The notes under the pieces are model-generated. The model ran no database searches. It was given only the letters and a program-made list of their open reading frames with translations, and was not told the origin of the DNA. DNA of 64,000 nucleotides. Origin: CBDBCU01 sp965243185 (GTDB lineage Bacteria > Chloroflexota > Dehalococcoidia > Lucifugimonadales > UBA3495). The stretch covers positions 3,162,001 through 3,226,000 of the forward strand of contig OZ251531.1 of assembly GCA_965243185.1 (NCBI GenBank), given 5' to 3'. A program made the translations under genes and the position numbers. This document shows positions 7,897 through 15,959 of the stretch, one piece after another (position 1 is the first letter of the stretch; each line of letters starts with the position of its first letter).

Positions 7897-9654
7897 ATGC
7901 TCGACCACGCCGCCCTCGACCCTACCAGCAACGACGCCGCCCAGGCTTTGCGCCACCGAATGCGCCATTCCGCCGCCCATGTTATGGCTGACGCCGTCCT
8001 TAAACTCTTTCCCGAAGCCAAAATGGGCGTCGGACCCCCCACCCAGGACGGCTTTTATTACGACTTCGATGTTTCCCGCCCCTTTACTCCCGAGGACTTG
8101 ACCCGCATCGAAGGGCTGATGCGGGAAACCATCGCCGCCGGCCAACCTTTCCAACGGGAGGAAGTCAGCCGGGCCGCCGCCCAGCAGCTTTTTGCCGACC
8201 AGCCCTACAAACTCGAAATTATCGCCGACCTGCCGGCTGAAACCACCCTCAGCATCTACCGTCACGGCGACTTTATCGACCTCTGTCAGGGGCCTCATGT
8301 CGCCGCCACCGCCGACATCACCGCCGTCAAACTGCTTACCATCGCCGGCGCCTACTGGCGCGGCGATGAGCGCCGCCCCATGCTCCAGCGTATCTATGGC
8401 ACCGCTTGGGAAAGCCGCGCCGCCCTCGACGACTACCTGCACCGCCAGGAGGAAGCCGCCCGCCGCGACCACCGCATCCTCGGCCGCGAGTTGGGACTCT
8501 TTTCCATCCACGAGGAAATCGGCCCCGGCCTGATCGTCTGGCATCCCAAGGGCGGCGTAGTCCGCAGCCTGGTCGAAGACTACTGGCGCGATCTGCACTA
8601 CCGCCACGAATACAACATCGTCTATTCCCCCCATATCGGCCGCGCCCGCCTCTGGCAGACCAGCGGCCACCTCGACCACTACCGGGAGAGTATGTACGCC
8701 CCTCTGGAAGTGGACGAACAGGAATACTTCCTCAAGCCGATGAACTGCCCCTTCCACATTATGGTGTACCGCTCCGCCCTCCGCAGCTACCGGGAACTCC
8801 CCCTGCGGATTGCCGAACTCGGCACCGTGTACCGCTACGAGCGTAGCGGCGTCCTCCACGGCTTGATGCGCGTCCGCGGCTTTACCCAGGACGACGCTCA
8901 CATTTTCTGCCTCCCGGAACAGGTCGAGTCCGAAGTCGGCGGCGTCCTGGCCTTGACCTTTGAGCTGCTTGACGCCTTTGGTTTCACCGACTTTTCCATC
9001 TCCCTCTCCACCCGCCCCGCCAACTACGCCGGGGAATTGGCGATGTGGGAACACGCTACCGACTCCCTGCGCCGCGCCTTGCAGCAGCGCAATCTGACTT
9101 TCGACATCGACGAAGGCGGCGGCGCCTTTTACGGCCCCAAAATCGACATCAAAATCCAGGACGCCCTCGGCCGCGACTGGCAATGCACCACCGTTCAGTT
9201 CGACTTTAACCTCCCGGAACGCTTCAACCTCACCTTTATGGACGCCGCCGGCGCCCGCAGCCGTCCCTATATGGTGCATCGCGCCATCCTCGGCTCCCTC
9301 GAACGCTTCCTCGGCGTCCTGATTGAACACTACGCCGGCGCTTTCCCCCTCTGGCTGGCTCCCGTCCAAGCCCTGATCATCCCCATCGCCGACCGCCACC
9401 ACGACTACGCCCGCCAACTGAAAACCCGGCTGGAAAGCCACGGTTTCCGCATCGAAGTGGACACCCGCAACGACCGGATGAACCAGAAAATCCGCGACGC
9501 CCAACTCCAGAAAATCCCCTATATGCTGGTCATCGGCGACCGGGAACAGGAACAAGACGCCGTATCCGTCCGCACCCGCGCCGGCGGCAACCTCGGCGCA
9601 ATGCCCCTAACCGAACTGGTGCAGCAAATGACCGCGGAACGCAGCCAAAACTAG
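7897..9654 (+). CDS. thrS: Threonyl-tRNA synthetase lacking the TGS domain
   Basis: 585 residues; attaches threonine to tRNA-Thr. The ATG at 7897 is preceded by AGGAAG with proper spacing. The protein begins directly with the editing domain (HSAAH near residue 28 and CQGPH near 131 form the HxxxH/CxxxH site), omitting the ~60-residue TGS domain of the usual ~640-residue enzyme. The class II core follows: zinc ligands in NCPFH, DDAH and VHRA, motif 2 around RYERSG, motif 3 around LGSLERF, then the anticodon-binding domain ending with GDREQEQ. Editing and aminoacylation sites are intact, so it should be functional. Confidence 0.96.
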   Translation: MLDHAALDPTSNDAAQALRHRMRHSAAHVMADAVLKLFPEAKMGVGPPTQDGFYYDFDVSRPFTPEDLTRIEGLMRETIAAGQPFQREEVSRAAAQQLFADQPYKLEIIADLPAETTLSIYRHGDFIDLCQGPHVAATADITAVKLLTIAGAYWRGDERRPMLQRIYGTAWESRAALDDYLHRQEEAARRDHRILGRELGLFSIHEEIGPGLIVWHPKGGVVRSLVEDYWRDLHYRHEYNIVYSPHIGRARLWQTSGHLDHYRESMYAPLEVDEQEYFLKPMNCPFHIMVYRSALRSYRELPLRIAELGTVYRYERSGVLHGLMRVRGFTQDDAHIFCLPEQVESEVGGVLALTFELLDAFGFTDFSISLSTRPANYAGELAMWEHATDSLRRALQQRNLTFDIDEGGGAFYGPKIDIKIQDALGRDWQCTTVQFDFNLPERFNLTFMDAAGARSRPYMVHRAILGSLERFLGVLIEHYAGAFPLWLAPVQALIIPIADRHHDYARQLKTRLESHGFRIEVDTRNDRMNQKIRDAQLQKIPYMLVIGDREQEQDAVSVRTRAGGNLGAMPLTELVQQMTAERSQN

Positions 9655-9690
9655 CGTTGCCAACTCCACCCGGAGCCCCGAGGTAAGCCA

Positions 9691-9933
9691 ATGAAAACCT
9701 ATGTCTTCGTAGTGGACATCGAACAGGAAGCGGATGGACGCTGGAGCGCCATCATCCCGGCATTGCCCGGTTGCAATGCTTGGGGCTACACCAAAACGGA
9801 AACCTTGCAGGCAATCCGGGACAACGCCGAAATGTACCTTGAAGTCCTGACCGAGTTCGGCGAACCTATGCCTTGGGAACCGGAAAATCAGGCAGACATT
9901 CCCGCTGCCGAAATCCTCGAGATAACGGTGTGA
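9691..9933 (+). CDS. hicB: HicB-like antitoxin
   Basis: 80 residues with the HicB partial RNase-H-like fold: KTYVFVVDIEQEADGRW, then IPALPGCNAWGYT and a helix ending in MYLEVL. Antitoxins of this family bind and neutralise HicA. There is no separate DNA-binding domain at the C-terminus, so repression of its own promoter is uncertain. Start ATG is preceded by GAGGTAAGCC. It overlaps hicA by 4 bases (GTGA), typical of translational coupling, with the order hicB-hicA. Confidence 0.85.
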   Translation: MKTYVFVVDIEQEADGRWSAIIPALPGCNAWGYTKTETLQAIRDNAEMYLEVLTEFGEPMPWEPENQADIPAAEILEITV

Positions 9934-10187
9934 GCAGCAGCCGTAGCCTGGTTCACCTGCTGAGAAACATCCCGGTGCGTGAATTAGTTCGCGCGTTGGA
10001 ACGAGACGGTTTCGTGCGTATCCGCTCCCGTCGCACCGGAGGTTATTTTTACAGCCATCCTGACGGCCGCCGTACCGTCATTCACTATCACAATGGCGGA
10101 GATACTCTAACCCGAAAAACTCTGGGGGAAGTCCTGAACCAAACCCACTGGACCGAACCAGACCTCCACCGCCTCGGCCTCCTCTAA
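9930..10187 (+). CDS. hicA: HicA-like mRNA interferase toxin
   Basis: 85 residues from GTG 9930, which overlaps the hicB stop. It has the HicA double-stranded-RNA-binding-like fold signature: VRELVRALERDGFVRIRSR, GGYFYSHPDGR, and the catalytic-type His in TVIHYHNGGDTL, then TLGEVLNQ. HicA toxins cleave mRNA and stop translation until neutralised by HicB. The first ~15 residues are extra compared with most HicA proteins, so a later start is possible. The pair sits between thrS and a YyaL-like gene without mobility genes. Confidence 0.85.
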   Translation: MSSSRSLVHLLRNIPVRELVRALERDGFVRIRSRRTGGYFYSHPDGRRTVIHYHNGGDTLTRKTLGEVLNQTHWTEPDLHRLGLL

Positions 10188-10221
10188 CCTCACCCGGAAA
10201 TCGCCAAAAGGATACTGCTCT

Positions 10222-12282
10222 ATGCCCAACCGCCTCATCAACGAAACCAGCCCCTACCTCCTCCAGCACGCCCATAACCCCGTGGACTGGTACCCCTGGG
10301 GGCCGGAAGCCTTGTCCCGCTCCCAAGCCGAGGACAAGCCCATCCTCCTCAGCATCGGCTACTCCGCCTGCCACTGGTGCCATGTAATGGAGCGCGAATC
10401 CTTCGAGGATGCCGCCATCGCCGCCTTGATGAACGACCACTTCATCAACATTAAGGTCGACCGCGAGGAACGCCCCGACCTCGACGCCGTCTATATGGAA
10501 GCTGTCCAGATGCTCACCGGCAGCGGCGGTTGGCCGATGACCGTCTTTCTCACCCCCCAAGGCCAACCCTTCTATGGCGGCACCTACTTCCCCCCCGCTG
10601 ACCGTTTCAATATGCCCGGCTTCCCCCGCATCCTTCAAGCCGCCAGCGAAGCCTATCGCAACAACAAGGGTGAAATTACCCGGGTTACCCAACAACTGAC
10701 CGCCCAGATGGGCCGCGCCGGCCACTTGCCCCGCGGCGGCGGCCTTTTGACCGAGGACATCCTGCACCAAGCTTATTCCCACCTGGCCGCCAACTTCGAC
10801 TACCAGAACGGCGGCTTTGGCGCCGCCCCCAAGTTCCCCCAGCCCATGACCCCGGAGTTCCTGCTCCGCTACCACCACCGCGGCCATAGCCACCGGGCCC
10901 TGGAAATGGTCGAGTTGACCCTGGAAAAAATGGCTTACGGCGGAATGTACGACCAGATTGGCGGCGGCTTTCACCGCTATTCCACCGATGCCTACTGGCT
11001 GGTGCCGCACTTCGAGAAAATGCTCTACGACAACGCCTTGCTTTCCCGCCTCTATCTCCACGCTTGGCAGCTTACCCGCCGGCCCCTCTACCGCCGCATT
11101 GCCGAGGAAACCCTCGACTACGTGTTGCGGGAAATGACCGACCCGCAAGGCGGCTTCTATTCCGCCCAGGATGCCGACAGCGAAGGCGTCGAGGGCAAGT
11201 TCTTTGTCTGGACGCCGCAGCAATTGCTGGAAATCGTTGGCGCAGCCGACGCCGACCTCTTGGGCCGCTACTACGGCGTTACCCCAGCCGGCAATTTCGA
11301 GGGCGCTAACATCCTCAATGTAACCCGCGACCCGGAAACCTTTGCCCAAGAACAGAACATCCCCCAGGAACAACTGGATTCCCTTATCGCCCGCGGCAAA
11401 TCCGCCCTATTGGCCGCCCGCGAACAGCGCATCCACCCTTTCCTCGACGACAAAGTAGTAGCTTCCTGGAACGGCTTAATGCTCCGCAGCTTTGCCGAAG
11501 CCGGCGCCGCTTTCAACCGCCCCGACTATCTGCAAGCCGCCGCCCGCAACGCCGCCTTCCTCCTCGACCAAATGCTGGTGGACAACCGCCTGCTCCGCAC
11601 CTGGCGCGCTGGACAAGGCAAACTCCCCGGCTTTCTCGAGGACTACGCCGGCGTTGCCGACGGCTTGCTGGCTCTCTACGAAGCCGACTGCAACCCCCGT
11701 TGGCTCCGCCAAGCCATTGCCCTGACCGACACGATGCTTGACCTCTTTTGGGATGACGGTATCGGCGGCTTCTATGACACCGGCCGGGAACACGAAACCC
11801 TGGTTACCCGCCCCCGCGACATCTTCGACAACGCCCAACCCTGCGGCGGTTCCGTAGCTTCCGAAGTGCTGCTGCGCTTGGCTCTGTTCACCGGCAACAG
11901 CGAATACGAACGCAAAGGCGCGCTGCCCCTGCGCGCCCTCCACCAGCTAATGTCCCAAGCCCCCGGCGGCACCGCCTACTGGCTTGGCGTCCTCGACTTC
12001 TACCTTTCCCAGCCCAAAGAAATCGCCCTTATCGGCCCCGGAACTGACCCGGCCACCCGGGAGTTGCGGGACGCCGTCTTTGGCCGCTACCTCCCCAACA
12101 AAGTGGTAGCGGGACAGGATACCGGCTTGGCCGCTACCGACAGCATTGACCTCGCCGGAATACCCTTGCTGGAAAACCGGGGAATGGTGGACGGCAAACC
12201 TACTGCCTACGTCTGCCAGAATTATGTCTGCCAACTCCCGGTTACTACGCCGTTGGACCTGACTCGGCAGTTAGACGGCTAA
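10222..12282 (+). CDS. YyaL/SPATA20-like thioredoxin-domain protein
   Basis: 686 residues. The N-terminal DUF255 thioredoxin-like domain carries the CHWC site (SACHWCHVME, ~residue 50-60) and DREERPD. It is followed by a long alpha/alpha-barrel related to N-acylglucosamine 2-epimerases (YDNALLSRLY, AQDADSEG, DDKVVASWNG). Full family length, so intact. The physiological role of this widespread cytosolic family is not settled. ATG at 10222 has AAAAGGA nine bases upstream. Its 3' end overlaps tilS by 4 bp in convergent orientation. Confidence 0.9.
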   Translation: MPNRLINETSPYLLQHAHNPVDWYPWGPEALSRSQAEDKPILLSIGYSACHWCHVMERESFEDAAIAALMNDHFINIKVDREERPDLDAVYMEAVQMLTGSGGWPMTVFLTPQGQPFYGGTYFPPADRFNMPGFPRILQAASEAYRNNKGEITRVTQQLTAQMGRAGHLPRGGGLLTEDILHQAYSHLAANFDYQNGGFGAAPKFPQPMTPEFLLRYHHRGHSHRALEMVELTLEKMAYGGMYDQIGGGFHRYSTDAYWLVPHFEKMLYDNALLSRLYLHAWQLTRRPLYRRIAEETLDYVLREMTDPQGGFYSAQDADSEGVEGKFFVWTPQQLLEIVGAADADLLGRYYGVTPAGNFEGANILNVTRDPETFAQEQNIPQEQLDSLIARGKSALLAAREQRIHPFLDDKVVASWNGLMLRSFAEAGAAFNRPDYLQAAARNAAFLLDQMLVDNRLLRTWRAGQGKLPGFLEDYAGVADGLLALYEADCNPRWLRQAIALTDTMLDLFWDDGIGGFYDTGREHETLVTRPRDIFDNAQPCGGSVASEVLLRLALFTGNSEYERKGALPLRALHQLMSQAPGGTAYWLGVLDFYLSQPKEIALIGPGTDPATRELRDAVFGRYLPNKVVAGQDTGLAATDSIDLAGIPLLENRGMVDGKPTAYVCQNYVCQLPVTTPLDLTRQLDG

Positions 12283-13766
12283 TCCCGGCACTCGAACCGG
12301 ATACCCAAAACCGGAAAATCCGCCCCGGCATCCGGCGGAACTTTAGCCCATTCCGCCAAACGGCAGCCCACTACCCACGCAATTCCCCGTTCTGTAACCA
12401 GTAGCGGTATCCCATCCCGCCGCTCTCGGGGTATCCGCGCGTCCGTAAAGAAATCCTGCAACTTCTTAACCCCGGCCATCCCCAACGGCTGCAACCGGTC
12501 GCCCGGCCGCCGCCCCCGTACCAACCCACCGCTGCCCAAAACTTCCCGGTTCAGATACGCCGCCAACGGATTGCCTTCCTCCCCATAGTCTATCTCCCCC
12601 CAAGCCGCCACCCGCTGCGTAACCCGCCAGCCCGGAATCTCCGTAACCGTTTCCCCATCCCCTACCGCCGGCCAATTCAACCGATATTCCCCTTCCAGAA
12701 CCGGGTAAGCAGCCGCCGTTCCCTCCTCCCGCCGCCGCAAAATCAACCGCCCGCCTTCCGTCCCCAGTTGCAGCCCGCCCGGCAAATCCAAAGTCAACCC
12801 CGACGCCTTGGCCTCTGCCAATTCCGCCATTGCCCGGAGGTGGCTTTCTCCCAATCGCCGCGCTTCCCCGGTCAACTCAATGTAACCCCGCCGCAATACC
12901 CGCCGCCGCAATGCCGGATGCCGTTCCAACACCGCCGCCCGGTCAAAAATCACTTCCGACCGGCCGCCATCCGCCCCTTCCCTAACCACCAAAGGCCAAA
13001 CCCGTTCCGTCTCCCCCTCCAGATAGTCCAACTCCAACGCCGCCGTCCGCGCCAACCGCGCCAACGCCGCCCGCACCCGCGGGTTATATTCCGCCGCCAG
13101 ATACGGCATCAAATCCTGCCGCACCCGGTTGCGCGTGAACCGAAACATTGCATTGCCGCTATCCTCCCGAAACGGCCGCCCCAACTCCCGGCAATACGCC
13201 GCCGTTTCCGCCTTGGTAACTTCCAGCAACGGCCGAAACAACGCCGGCGTTGCCAACCCCGGCGGCCACGGCCACGGCGCAACCTCTGTCATCCCCCGCA
13301 ATCCCGTCAGCCCGGCTCCCCGCAGCAGATGCAGCAGCGTCGTTTCCGCCAAGTCATCCTCGGTATGCCCCACCGCTACCACCGCCGCGCCCGCCTGCGC
13401 CGCCACCGTCGCCAGAAACGCATACCGCATTTCCCGCGCCCCCTGCTCAAAGGACGAAATGCCCCGTTCCCGCTGATACGCTATCGGATCCCGTTTCTCC
13501 ACCGCCACCGGCAGACCCAACTCCCCGGCCAAACTCTCCACAAACCGGGCATCCTCATCTGCTTCCTCCCCCCGAAAGTCATGGTTCAGATGGGCAATAT
13601 GCAGCCGAATACCACAAGCCGCGCTAACCCGGTGCAGGCTGTAAAGCAAAGTCGAGGAATCCGCCCCCCCGGACACTCCCACCACCAGCGTAACCCCGGC
13701 ATTAGCATAACCCGCCCGCCGCAGCGCGGCCGCTACTTGCCGGTCAACCTTTGCAACAACCGCCAT
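12279..13766 (-). CDS. tilS: tRNA(Ile)-lysidine synthase
   Basis: 495 residues. Converts C34 of tRNA-Ile(CAU) to lysidine with ATP and lysine, switching it to AUA decoding. The PP-loop SGGADSS lies at ~residue 30; HLNHDFRGEEADEDARF and the GHTEDDLAET block follow. The C-terminal domain (VRGRRPGDRLQPLG ... KLQDFFTDARIPRERRD) matches TilS. It is the last gene of a minus-strand operon: CorC-like > histidine phosphatase > tilS, with an 8-base gap before it. Confidence 0.94.
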   Translation of the reverse strand: MAVVAKVDRQVAAALRRAGYANAGVTLVVGVSGGADSSTLLYSLHRVSAACGIRLHIAHLNHDFRGEEADEDARFVESLAGELGLPVAVEKRDPIAYQRERGISSFEQGAREMRYAFLATVAAQAGAAVVAVGHTEDDLAETTLLHLLRGAGLTGLRGMTEVAPWPWPPGLATPALFRPLLEVTKAETAAYCRELGRPFREDSGNAMFRFTRNRVRQDLMPYLAAEYNPRVRAALARLARTAALELDYLEGETERVWPLVVREGADGGRSEVIFDRAAVLERHPALRRRVLRRGYIELTGEARRLGESHLRAMAELAEAKASGLTLDLPGGLQLGTEGGRLILRRREEGTAAAYPVLEGEYRLNWPAVGDGETVTEIPGWRVTQRVAAWGEIDYGEEGNPLAAYLNREVLGSGGLVRGRRPGDRLQPLGMAGVKKLQDFFTDARIPRERRDGIPLLVTERGIAWVVGCRLAEWAKVPPDAGADFPVLGIRFECRD

Positions 13767-13774
13767 CGCCCGCC

Positions 13775-14398
13775 CTAATCCGAACCGTTCCCCGGCGTCA
13801 AATGCCCGGTAGCGTTGTAATAAAGCAACCGCCGCCCCCGCGGCCCGCTGTCAAAAAGGCTTACCGACCCCAAACTCAAGTCCATCCGGTGAAAATTCGC
13901 CAAAGGCATCCCCAGCAGCCGGGCGCAAATGGCGCGGATGGCAAAGTTATGGGAAATCAGCGCCAGATTATCCTCCGGACGGTGCAACCGCTCCAACTCC
14001 AACACCACATCCCACGCCCGTTCCTGTAGCCCCGCCAGCGACTCGCCGCCCGGCATCACTATTTCCGCCGGATAGTCCCGCCAAGTGTCATACACTTCCG
14101 GCCAACCGGCCCGCATCGCTTCCCCCTCAATCCCCTCCAATTCCCCCAACGCCATCTCCTTCAGCTCATCCCGCACCGCTACCGGCAAACCCGTCTGCCG
14201 CGCTATCGCCGCCGCCACTTGCATCGTCCGTCCCAAGGGACTGGCGTAAATCGCCGTCAAGCTCCATTCCTGCGCTGCGGCCGCCGTATCCTCCGCCTGC
14301 GCCAAACCCCGCTCATTCAACGCCGTATCGCTCTGCCCCTGAAACCGGCCCCGCCGATTCCAGTCCGTTTCCCCGTGACGGATTAAGTAAAACCTCAC
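13775..14398 (-). CDS. Histidine phosphatase (phosphoglycerate-mutase-like)
   Basis: 207 residues. Begins with the phosphohistidine signature LIRHGETDWN, followed by SDTALNERG, ASPLGRTMQ and the second catalytic His in ISHNFAIR. This branch contains phosphoglycerate mutases, CobC and other small-molecule phosphatases; the exact substrate cannot be told. It overlaps the upstream CorC-like gene by 4 bases (start 14398, upstream stop at 14395), so the two are probably coupled. Confidence 0.88.
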   Translation of the reverse strand: MRFYLIRHGETDWNRRGRFQGQSDTALNERGLAQAEDTAAAAQEWSLTAIYASPLGRTMQVAAAIARQTGLPVAVRDELKEMALGELEGIEGEAMRAGWPEVYDTWRDYPAEIVMPGGESLAGLQERAWDVVLELERLHRPEDNLALISHNFAIRAICARLLGMPLANFHRMDLSLGSVSLFDSGPRGRRLLYYNATGHLTPGNGSD

Positions 14399-15702
14399 TC
14401 CCCGTCCCCTTCCGTAGCTCCGGCCACCCGTTGCGCTTCCACCAATTCAATGCGGACGCCATTCATCCCCCGCACCGTCAACTTCAGGCTTTCGTACTCC
14501 ACTATCTCCCCCACCTCCGGGATATACCCCAGTTGGTCCAGGATAAACCCGGCCACCGTTTGATACTCCCCCTCCGGCAGGTTCAAATTCAGCCTTTCCC
14601 TGGCTTGCAGAATACTCATCCCCGCGTTGAACTGAAAGGTATTATCATCCACCGTCGTATAGCCCTCTTGCGGCTCCGCCCCTTCCTCGACCTGCCCGAC
14701 AATTACCTCCAGCATCTGCTTCATCGTAACCAGCCCGGCAATCCCCCCGAACTCGTCCACCGCCAGCGTCAGCCCGTAGCCCCCCTGCTGCATTTCCGCA
14801 AAGGTATCCGCCACGCTCTTGGTCTCCGGCACAAAATGCGCCGCCCGCAGCTCCAACCCGGTAACGCTGTCCCCCATCCCCAGCTTGACCCCATCCCCTT
14901 CCTTCCCCATCGCAATCAGCACATCCTTGCTCGACAGCGCCCCCAGCACATTCTCCATATCCCCCTCCTGATGCACCGGAAAACGGGTATGGCTGTGTTG
15001 CCCATACCGGATTAGAAACTGCTCCAGGGTCGTCCCTGCCTCCACCCACACAATTTCCGTCCGCGGCGTCATTATCTCCTGTACCTGCTGGTCGCCGAAC
15101 CGAAACACCCGATCCAGCAGTTCCGCCTCTGTTTGCTCCACCGTGCCGGAACGCGCTCCCGCCGCAATCAACGCCCGAATTTCCCCCTCGCCCACTTCCG
15201 ACTCCGACCCTCTGATGCCCAACACCCGGGTGAACGCATCGGTGATCAGCCCCAGCAGCCACACCCCCGGCGACAGCGCAAACTGCACCATCCGCAGCGG
15301 CCGGGCGTAGGCAAAGGTCAACGCCTCCGGCCGACTCCACGCAATCGTCTTGGGCAAAGTTTCGCTGAAAATCAGCAGCAGTGTAGTGACTACCACCGTC
15401 GCCGCCAGCACGGCCACCCCTTCGCCGAACCGGTTCCCCAGCAACTTCAGCGCAATCGCCGTCCCCAAAGCCGCCGCCGCCGTATTGACCAGGTTGTTGC
15501 TCAGCAGCACCGTCGCCAGCAGCCGCTCCGGCTGCTCGATTAACCGACCTACCAGCCGCGCCCGCGGCCGCCCAATGTTAATCAGGTGCATCAACCGCGC
15601 CCGCGGCAGGGCGATAAAGGCCGTTTCCGAGGATGAAAAAAAGGCGGAAAGAACTAGGCACACTACCAGCAGGACTAACTCCCAGATCGCAGAACTTTCC
15701 AT
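14395..15702 (-). CDS. CNNM/CorC-HlyC family membrane protein with CBS pair
   Basis: 435 residues. N-terminal DUF21 domain with three to four membrane segments (LSAFFSSSETAF, LLSNNLVN, FSETLPK), then two CBS domains (IMTPRTEIVWVE ... GLVTMKQML) and a C-terminal CorC_HlyC domain (QFNAGMSILQARERL ... TVAGFILDQLGYIP). The family is linked to magnesium/cobalt export or membrane-stress tolerance; old names are hemolysin C or CorC. First gene of the operon with the phosphatase and tilS. Confidence 0.9.
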   Translation of the reverse strand: MESSAIWELVLLVVCLVLSAFFSSSETAFIALPRARLMHLINIGRPRARLVGRLIEQPERLLATVLLSNNLVNTAAAALGTAIALKLLGNRFGEGVAVLAATVVVTTLLLIFSETLPKTIAWSRPEALTFAYARPLRMVQFALSPGVWLLGLITDAFTRVLGIRGSESEVGEGEIRALIAAGARSGTVEQTEAELLDRVFRFGDQQVQEIMTPRTEIVWVEAGTTLEQFLIRYGQHSHTRFPVHQEGDMENVLGALSSKDVLIAMGKEGDGVKLGMGDSVTGLELRAAHFVPETKSVADTFAEMQQGGYGLTLAVDEFGGIAGLVTMKQMLEVIVGQVEEGAEPQEGYTTVDDNTFQFNAGMSILQARERLNLNLPEGEYQTVAGFILDQLGYIPEVGEIVEYESLKLTVRGMNGVRIELVEAQRVAGATEGDGE

Positions 15703-15856
15703 TTCTCAGCCTTTCTACCTCCCGGTCAAGCCTGAACTGCAATCAGCCGCCGCAAACTCGACCCGTCAACCCGCTGATTTGCCCCATAATAGCGCATCCC
15801 CGCTAACCCTGTAAAGTTGCCCCGCGCCGCCGGGCAAGTCAATCACGCCATAAAGC

Positions 15857-15912
15857 CGCCATTCCCGCAAAAACGGGAATGACGGTAAGCAAGTCACCAA
15901 GTATATACATAG
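15857..15912. repeat. Family B inverted-repeat element
   Basis: ATTCCCG-loop-CGGGAAT hairpin followed by GACGGTAAGCAAGTC and GTATATACATAG. It matches the right half of the elements at 54617-54686 and 60648-60763. It lies between the CorC-like gene and methyltransferase copy 2. The rest of 15703-15959 shows nothing else. Confidence 0.65.
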
Positions 15913-15959
15913 CCTTGGTAATAACCACCCTTCCTTGCGGTTTCAGGGTACAGTCCTCC

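Noticed and set aside
7879..9555. Minus-strand open frame of 558 codons opposite thrS
   Set aside because: It is the mirror of a strongly biased GC-rich gene; the plus strand has all ThrRS motifs and a ribosome site, the antisense frame has none.
10078..11373. Minus-strand frame of 431 codons inside the YyaL-like gene
   Set aside because: Low-complexity Val/Gly/Ala-rich translation typical of antisense GC-rich coding DNA.
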